This document shows positions 56,068 through 64,000 of a DNA stretch of 64,000 bases, in pieces; position 1 is the stretch's first letter, and each line of letters begins with the position of its first letter. This DNA is from Sthenelais limicola (lineage: Eukaryota; Annelida; Polychaeta; Phyllodocida; Sigalionidae). The stretch spans positions 10,231,172 to 10,295,171 of the forward strand of contig OW804097.1 of NCBI GenBank assembly GCA_942159475.1, written 5' to 3'. Under the pieces are notes generated by a model. The model did not search any database. It was not told the origin of the DNA and worked only from the letters and a program-made list of their open reading frames with translations. The translations under genes and the position numbers were made by a program.

Positions 56068-57990
56068 GGCTATAACTGGGGCTTGGGACAATAACTGGGG
56101 CTTTGGGTATAACTGGGGCTTTGGGTATAACTGGGGCTTTGGGTATAACTGGGGCTTTGGGTATAACTGGGGCTTTGGGTATAACTGGGGCTTTGGGTAT
56201 AACTGGGGCTTTGGGTATAACTGGGGCTAGGGCTATAACTGGGGGTTGGGCTATAACTGGGGCTTTGGGTATAACTGGGGCTTTGGGTATAACTGGGGCT
56301 TTGGGTATAACTGGGGCTTTGGGTATAACTGGGGCTTGGGGTATAACTGGGGCTTGGGGTATAACTGGGGCTTGGGGTATAACTTTGGCTTGGGTCTATA
56401 ACTGGGGCTTGGGGCTATAACTGGGGCTTGGAGAAATAACTGGGGCTTGGGCTATAACTGGGGCTTGGGCTATAACTGGGCCTTGGGGTATAACTGGGGC
56501 TTTGGGTATAACTGGGGCTTGGGACAATAACTGGGGCTTTGGGCTATAACTGGGGCTTGGGCTATAACTGGGGCTTGGGATATAACTGGGGCTTGGGGCT
56601 ATAACTGGGGCTTGGGCTATAACTGGGGCTTGGGGCTATAACTGGGGCTTGGGCTATAACTGGGGCTTGGGGCTATAACTGGGGCTTGGGACTATAACTA
56701 GGGCTTGGGTCTATAACTGGGGCTTGGGCTATAACTGGGGCTTGGGTTATAACTGGGGCTTGGGCTATAACTGGGGCTAGGGGCTATAACTGGGGGTTGG
56801 GACTATAACTAGGGCTTGGGGCTATAACTGGGGCTTGGGCTATAACTGGAGCTTGGGTTATAACTGGGGCTTGGGCTATAACTGGGGCTTGGGGCTATAA
56901 CTGGGGCTGGGGCTATAACTGGGGCTTGGGTTATAACTGGGGCTTGGGCTATAACTGGGGCTTGGGGTATAACTAGGGCTTGGGCTATAACTGGGGCTTG
57001 GGGTATAACTGGGGCTTAGGGCTATAACTGGGGCTAGGGGCTATAACTGGGGCTTGGGCTGTAACTGGGGCTTGGGGCTATGACAGGGGCTTGGGGCTAT
57101 GACAGGGGCTTGGGCTATAACCGGGGCTTGGGCTATAACTGGGGCTTGGGGCTATACCTGGGCTTGGGCTATAACTGGGGCTTGGGGCTATACCTGGGCT
57201 TGGGCTATAACTGGGGCTTGGGTTATAACTGGGGCTTGGGCTATAACTGGGGCTTGGGGCTATAACTGGGGCTTGGGTTATAACTGGGGCTTGGGTTATA
57301 ACTGGGGCTTGGCCTATAACTGGGGCTTGGGGTATAACTGGGGCTTGGGGTATAACTGGGGCTTGGGCTATAACTGGGGCTTGGGTTATAACTGGGGCTT
57401 GGGCTATAACTGGGGCTTGGGTTATAACTGGGGCTTGGGCTATAACTAGGGCTTGGGTTATAACTGGGGCTTGGGGCTATACCTGGGCTTGGGCTATAAC
57501 TTGGGCTTGGGGCTATACCTGGGCTTGGGCTATAACTGGGGCTTGGGTTATAACTGGGGCTTGGGCTATAACTGGGGCTTGGGGCTATAACTGGGGCTTG
57601 GGTTATAACTGGGGCTTGGCCTATAACTGGGGCTTGGGGTATAACTGGGGCTTGGGGTATAACTGGGGCTTGGGCTATAACTGGGGCTTGGGGTATAACT
57701 GGGGCTTGGGGCTATAACTGGGGCTTGGGGTATAACTGGGGCTTGGGGTATAACTGGGGCTTGGGGTATAACTGGGGCTTGGGGTATAACTGGGGCTTGG
57801 GGTATAACTGGGGCTTGGGGTATAACTGGGGCTTGGGGTATAACTGGGGCTTGGGCTATAACTGGGGCTTGGGCTATAACTGGGGCTTGGGCTATAACTG
57901 GGGCTTTGGGCTATAACTGGGGCTTTGGGCTATAACTGGGACTTTGGCTATAACTGGGGCTTGGGCTATTAGTGGGTCCTGTGATTATAA
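56068..57990. repeat. 18/19-bp G-rich minisatellite, about 100 copies
   Basis: Unit TATAACTGGGGCTTGGGC with an extra G in many copies and early GGGGCTTTGGG variants. G runs of 3-4 are regularly spaced. The open frames inside are artefacts. Confidence 0.95.
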
Positions 57991-58398
57991 CTTGGGCTTG
58001 AGGCTATGGCTACCTTAGAGATAGATTTTAGATATTTATGACGATTCAAAACCAAAAAGAAGTCCAATAAATATTCAATTACTAGAACCAAGTTCCATTA
58101 TCTCTATATATTGATTGACTTTATTCATTTGAAGTTTCTATAATCAAATATTTGTCATCATATACTAATATCATGAGATTTATTTTTTTATCATTGATGC
58201 ATCAAACTGGGACTACATGGTCGATTCTCACGAAATCGGTACACAAATGGTCATTTCTCAATTATCCTAATAAAATCGTCATTTCGATGACTAGGCTTAT
58301 GAAACTTTGTACATATATGAGGGGTCTTGTGGCGATTAAGTATCTAAAATCTTAATCACTCAGCATTAAAACTTTTTATGATATTGACAATATAAAAA

Positions 58399-61300
58399 AA
58401 TGTGATGATACAAAACACATTGCTTATTAATGCCTCTGAATACCAAGATATACATATATGACATCAAGTCTCTATATTAGTCTATTTGCTTATGTCAAAA
58501 AAATGGCTCCCGTGTGGAATTCATGTTAATTTTTGCAGACAAACATTTTTTTGTAGTATTCAATGAGTAGAATTCAAAAATCGATGTCTGCAATTTTTTC
58601 AAACATTTTATCATACCGAAATTCAAGATGGCGTCCAAGATGGCCGCTGAGACAATAAATGCACATAACTTTGGTTCTAGTTAACATAAAATATGAGTGA
58701 TTTTGGTGTGCATTTCTATGTTTTCCATGTCAGGGAATCCGATGAAATAAAAATAAAATCCAAAGGACATGATGCCTTTCCACTAGGGGGCTTTATAGGT
58801 CATTTTTCACATATTTCCCTGAAAAATGATTAGAAATACTTCAAATATCTTTTAATTCTTATACACAAATCCTTTATTCATTTCATTAAAGCAAAATATT
58901 CAGTCTTGTTAGTTGATATAACATTAGCAGTTCACTATTATGTTTTTTTTACTATTAGAATTGTTGGTTAATGGGAATTTAGCCACAAATCTGCATAGTA
59001 ATTTGGTTCAGGCAATCTAGCTCAAAAAAGGCTAAACCTAGGACAAATTGCAACAGGTTTCTCAACAGTTTTGGGTAGTATGAGTGCCTGTTATTAACAT
59101 GCTTAAATGCGAAAAATCTAGGTGGGGGACCATGCCCAAAATCTCAAAAACAAAATGGCCGCCTCTATACTTATAAACGCTATAACTATAAGTGTAGAAT
59201 TGACATATATTCAAGTCTGAATACCCTTTTTTAATGTTTCCAGGCACTGGGAATCCAATGGAACAATAGTTAAATCCATATAGATAATATTTATCAAGTT
59301 AGTATACTGCTACAGAGAAGACATGTATCCAGCAAATGCATCCTGTGAAGTGAAAATGAAATTCACCTCATTTTATATGAAAGCATTTATGATCAAGCAC
59401 ACTAGGAAATGAGTTTCTGTAATAAAAACTGGTTAGACAAGCCTTTTGAATGGTGTATGTAAAAAGAATAGCATAATGTATTTCTCTGATACTTCAAGAA
59501 ATACCAATTTCCCTCCTGCATAAGGCAGCTTACAGGGTCACAACTGGAGTACATTCCAAGTTTAATCCTTTGAAGGAAGTAAACAATTTGTAGTAAGAGC
59601 CAGAGGGCACTAGGTAGATACATGAGGGAATTATGAACTACAATTGAACCCTCTTCCAAGTTTAAATCTAGTGATATTAGTCTGTGTAAACCTCAGCTTG
59701 TCTTAGGCATACAGGTGTACTGCATCATAGATTCAACATTGTTGTATGTTGTATCATTTTCTCTAATAGCATTTGATGCACAAAATCTTTGGGGTATATG
59801 ATTGGAGGAGGAACCTCAATACCGGTTAGTTGCCCCTTCTCACTGACATAGTTCACAATACACAACTAATGTGTGATGCTTTGAATATAATAGCCTCAAT
59901 AATCTAAATATGAGCAACAAGATCAATGAAGATTCCTGCCCAGTTTGGGAAATTACCCTTGGAAATAGTTCTAAGCTGTGAGAAGGGAATGATAATTCAT
60001 ATATATATATGATATATAAATTCTCCAACCATTTAATTGAAGGGATTGGTGATTCTAAGCCCCTTTTAACACTAGAAATTCATATTCTACACAATAAATC
60101 TACTAGAGGATCCACAGAGAGAAGAGGTTTTTTACTCTACCAAGATTAGGGGATTTGTTCTCTAAATGCAAAGATGTGGTCAGAATATGATGCAATGATT
60201 GGTAACTGGAGACTTTGAAAACTTTAGCTGCAAGTAATATCATGAATCTGGAATAAATATGCTTGTATGATAACTTCAGATAAGTTATAAGAGGGTTTCA
60301 ATGTAGTTACACAAAATTGTCCATCCTGCCTTGCTTGACTGTTACCTGAACTGGTCAGTAAGCATGCACAGGTGTGGTACTTTGAAATCAAGGGTAAAGG
60401 GCATGACCCAATAGCAGCATAACACCTGTCTCCTGTGTATACCTTAAGCTGAGATTAACTATTCCAACAGGAACCCATAGCCAGAACTAGACCCTGAGTA
60501 AAAGCAAAACCATGTATACTTAAATGTTGATGCTGAAACATAATAGAAACATTATTCTTGAGTCAATAGAAAGGAAAAATGTTCCAGCCTGTGTTTCAAG
60601 AGGATACTACAGAAATCCTCAGAAGGAAAACAACTACAATTGAAGGTCACTTGGTGTCAATTGACCTACAACTTTGGTTTCAACACCTCAGAATCATTGT
60701 AGATGTTCAGATTTTAAGGTGGTTTGTTTTCATCTTTCCATGTCTCAAAAAAGGCAAAAGAGCAAAGCATTTGGAGCATCTAATGTATGAGGATAAATCT
60801 AGAATACTGGGAGTGCAGAACACTGCTGCTATCCATGCAATAGCAGAATGTGAATAACATTAAATTCTTTAAGCTTGTGAACTACTATGTGCAACATAGG
60901 TGGATCTATATCTGCTTCTGCCGATGCTCCAAAGACAAGCTGAAGTGTTCTCTTGTAAAATTGACAAGCCCAAATTGTCTAATTTTAAGTTAAAGTTGTC
61001 TCATTCAGCCAGACATTCGTCGCGCCCCTACCGGCCAGAAAGAATGACCCGCATTTCTTCACTCTGATAACAAAGCACCCCTACTTGATATGTAGAGTTC
61101 CCTCTCCTCATCATGCATGTCCATCCACAGGTCCTACCATCTATATCAGCTGCTAATAAGTACCCCAGCCAAAGCGTATGCTACCAAATTCAAATTTGGA
61201 AGGGAGTTACAGATAATTGTGGATGAAAGTCTACTAACCTGCCCCTGACCAACTACTACACATCATTTGCTGCAGCTGTAAGAGCTACTGTAGCAATCTT

Positions 61301-63172
61301 AAGTGTTCCTAACACAGGATATGCACTGTTGCATGTGGCCATAATGGTGACTGCAAACAGGTCAGGCCCTATTTACCAGATTGGTGAAATCAGAATGTCA
61401 TGTCAGGTTCCATATACACAGTGCATGGCTAATTGTTTTTTCCTGTGGTAGGTTCTTTATTTCAGGTATCACAGCAATGCTTATGACAGTTTGTTTAGTG
61501 GATAGATGTTATCGGATATCCTTGGTCATACATGTATGCCTTTGTACAATCTCACTGAATGTGACTTAGATTTTTCACTTCACAGGATATATTTGCAGGG
61601 CATTTTTCTGGTCATTTCCTTCATGTATCAGTATACCAACTTGATAAATATTGATTATATGGATTTCCTTATTGTTTCGTTGGATCCCCCATGTCTGGAA
61701 ACATTAATAAAGTGTATTCACACTTGAATATATGTTGATTTTATACTTGAGTTATGGTATTTCAAAGTTTTAGAGGCGGCCATTTTGTTTTTTGAGATTT
61801 TTGGCATGTTCCCCCATCCAGATTTTTCTCGACTTTTAGTATGTTAATAACAAGCACTCATTCTAGCCAAAACCATTGAGAAACCTGTTGCAATTTGTCC
61901 TAGGTCAAACTCTATGTTTAATGGACTACTGTTGAAAAAAAACATATTTGTGGCTGAATTCCCTGGAAATATAAATATTGTATTATTGAAAAAAAATCAT
62001 AGAAAATCATTTACCAATGTTGTATTAACTACCAAGAGATTAAATTGAAGCATAAAATGACTAAAGTTTTTGTGTATACGAATTGAAAGATGTTAGAAGT
62101 ATTTCTTATTGTTTTTTAGGAAAATATGTGAAAAATGACTTATAACGCCCCCTAGTGGAAAGGCATCATGTGCCATGGATTTTATTTTATTTCATTGGAT
62201 TCCCTGACATGGAAAACATAGAAATGGACACCAAAATCATTCATTTATGTTAATTAGAACCCGAGTTATGTGCATTTATAGTCTGGGCAGCCATCTTGGA
62301 CGCCATCTTGGATTTAGGCATGATAAAATGTTTGAAAAAATTGCAGACATCGATTTTTGAATTCTACTCATTGAATACTACAAAAAAATGTTTGTCTGCA
62401 AAAATTAACATGAATTCCACACGGGAGCCATTTTTTTGACATAAGCAACTAGACTATATTATCAATAACCTTAGTCTGTTATATATATGTCTCAACCTCA
62501 AAATTCATACTACAACCAATCATTAGGAAAATAAGTCACATTCATATGACCTAAGTAGGGGGTACAGAAACAAAAAACGTGATGATACAAAAGCCATGTT
62601 TTCCCCTGTAGTTTTTTTCCATATTAACATTAGTGGGAGATATTTGGTATATGAATGAATGCCTTGCTATGTCAACCATTATAACCCAGAGTTTCATTTA
62701 AATCCAATCATAAACATGCCCAATATCCCTTTGCAATCTCAGGACTGTTAAAAAATGTTAGCATGATGATACAAAACGCATTTATGTTTGGGCCAAAATG
62801 AAAGCAGGAGAGCCCTCCTGTGTCACTCTTTGGAACCTAAACATCAATACTATCCACCTCCTGAGCTAACAGACACTTTTTCCTGCCTTAAATCTGAGAA
62901 TTATTCTTTTTTATCATCTTCTCTACAAAATCCAATGCTACAAAATCCAAGACTTTTATTTTTATGTTTAACTTTTTGATTTCTTGGAAACTATAGTCTT
63001 CAATATCATAGATTTCCTTTCATGTTGCTTGTGTTATACCCCATATTCAGTTTCAAGTCTGAAAGTTTGTAAACTTTGCTGTTTTCATGTGATTTTGTAT
63101 CATCACTATGTGTTTTGTATCATCACTATGTGTTTTGTATCATCACTATGTGTTTTGTATCATCACTCTTAT
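58399..63172. mobile_element. probable DNA transposon with long inverted arms
   Basis: About 0.8-kb inverted arms: 58480-59290 pairs with about 61735-62455 (for example TTTTGCAGACAAACATTTTT and its complement, and CCACTAGGGGGC / GCCCCCTAGTGG). A left motif TGATGATACAAAACACAT at 58401 is inverted in four tandem 20-bp copies (TATGTGTTTTGTATCATCAC) at 63090-63170. Two direct copies lie at 62579 and 62764. The 2.4-kb core has no recognised protein. Confidence 0.6.
60579..60857 (+). CDS. unrecognised 92-codon frame inside the long-TIR element
   Basis: The longest open frame of the 2.4-kb core. It encodes MFQPVFQEDTTEILRRKTTT, a hydrophobic middle (RWFVFIFPCLKKGKRAK) and ends AIHAIAECE. No transposase motif is visible. 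It may be a decayed part of an element protein or chance. Confidence 0.2.
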   Translation: MFQPVFQEDTTEILRRKTTTIEGHLVSIDLQLWFQHLRIIVDVQILRWFVFIFPCLKKGKRAKHLEHLMYEDKSRILGVQNTAAIHAIAECE

Positions 63173-63739
63173 ATCTTTAATCACTAACTCTGTGTCACTC
63201 TAAGTATGTAATATCATCACATGGGTCAACCCTGATAGTCAAATAGAATATACATAACAGACATGTGTGCCAGAAATGCATTAGCAGCAAGGAGGTGACA
63301 AGAATGTGACAAACATGAAGTAGTAAAGTTCACTATGTAATTTTAGTGGAATGTTTTGGCAATCAGTAAAACTATACATTTTTGGAAACTAGAGAACCTT
63401 GATAATCATAAAATGTCAAAAAATGAATGATGTCAGAAACCTATATTCCAAATTATCTTATTTAAGTAAAAGTGAAAAAATATATTTTTTTAATTAAGAA
63501 AAAAATATAAATCATACAACAAAACTATATATCTTTGCAGATACAGCCTGTAAATATACAGTAATATATATACTATACTATTAATTTTTGGTGGGTAATT
63601 GCTTGGCTTCAACTCAGGATTATGCACAGTCTGTCAGCCAGCCTGAACAAATATTCACAAATACACAAATAACCGAGAGCTATTACCCTACAATGATGGG
63701 CATTTTGTCTGTGCCTGTCCAGTCTACACACCCTATTGC

Positions 63740-64000
63740 CCATCACTCCAGTCAAGGAACCAATGGATGTCAGTAGTCCTGTCAAGATTAACCCCATCAC
63801 TTGACTCAAGGAACAAATGGATGCCAGTACTCCTGTCAAGGTTAACCCCATTACTTGAGTCAAGGAACAAATGGATGCCAGTACTCCTGTCAAGGTTAAC
63901 CCCATCGATTCAGTTAAGGAACCAATGGGTGTCAGTATAGTACTAGTACTCCTGTCAAGGTCAACCCCATCGCTTGAGCCAAGGAACAAATGGATGCCAG
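63740..64000. repeat. 54-bp tandem repeat running off the window
   Basis: More than four copies with CAAGGAACAAATGGATGCCA and GTCAAGGTTAACCCCAT. Confidence 0.9.

Noticed and set aside
56048..57916. Several Tyr/Asn/Trp/Gly repeat frames
   Set aside because: They arise from the 18/19-bp G-rich minisatellite and change frame whenever the unit is 19 bp.

Overview
The window is AT-rich animal nuclear DNA from what looks like a marine invertebrate; phylum and species are not determined. Evidence for this: long intron-containing genes with GT-AG introns, a U1 snRNA gene with invertebrate-type (sea-urchin-like) features, an AGXT2 orthologue, a secreted Gly/Ser/Asn-rich protein, CR1/Jockey-group LINE debris and very many short inverted-repeat transposons and minisatellites. 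No prokaryotic operon, CRISPR array or prophage is present.

Layout. (1) 1-14300: two phase-matched plus-strand exons (3382-3676 and 13301-13707) of a LURAP/FAM89-like adaptor gene, 5' incomplete, separated by a 9.6-kb intron. A complete intronless gene for a secreted Gly/Ser/Asn-rich protein lies in that intron on the minus strand (7213-8196) with its own TATA box. (2) 14300-22600: mainly repeats, plus one doubtful exon-like segment near 19.0-19.2 kb. (3) 22604-42506: twelve minus-strand exons of a mitochondrial alanine-glyoxylate aminotransferase 2 gene (AGXT2). All splice phases join, giving 486 codons and a stop; only the 5'-most exon (start of the targeting peptide) is missing. One intron carries a U1 snRNA gene (36181-36344, minus), another a 1.7-kb purine/pyrimidine minisatellite, and the intron before the 185-bp exon is filled by a roughly 35-copy minisatellite whose unit contains that exon's own 3' splice site. 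(4) 42570-46440: a 39-bp minisatellite and a 5'-truncated, frameshifted LINE reverse transcriptase. (5) 46440-64000: no recognisable host gene; large palindromic and tandem structures (53.1-55.4 kb, 56.1-58.0 kb) and a probable DNA transposon with about 0.8-kb inverted arms (58.4-63.2 kb).

Repeat families. The dominant one, here called MITE-1 (about 235 bp, TIR beginning TGGGTCAGATTTTCAGAAAA), has about 36 copies or fragments, near 12% of the window, with apparent 2-bp target duplications that are not always TA. MITE-2 (about 410 bp, TIR GTGATSYGTTTTAGGAAAAT) duplicates 4 bp. MITE-3 is a hairpin family (GCACGAGTTGC / GCAACGAGTGC), MITE-4 has TA-flanked GGGGARTTGCAT ends, and family K (CAGTCTAGGCTCA ends) carries an expandable 52-bp internal repeat. 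Family names are local to this report.

The genes do not form a pathway: AGXT2 is a mitochondrial PLP enzyme, the LURAP-like protein a probable cytoplasmic adaptor, the Gly-rich protein is predicted to be secreted, and U1 is spliceosomal. The most unusual points are the tandem splice-acceptor array in AGXT2, the divergent but structurally compensated U1 gene nested in it, and the dense MITE insertions abutting exons.
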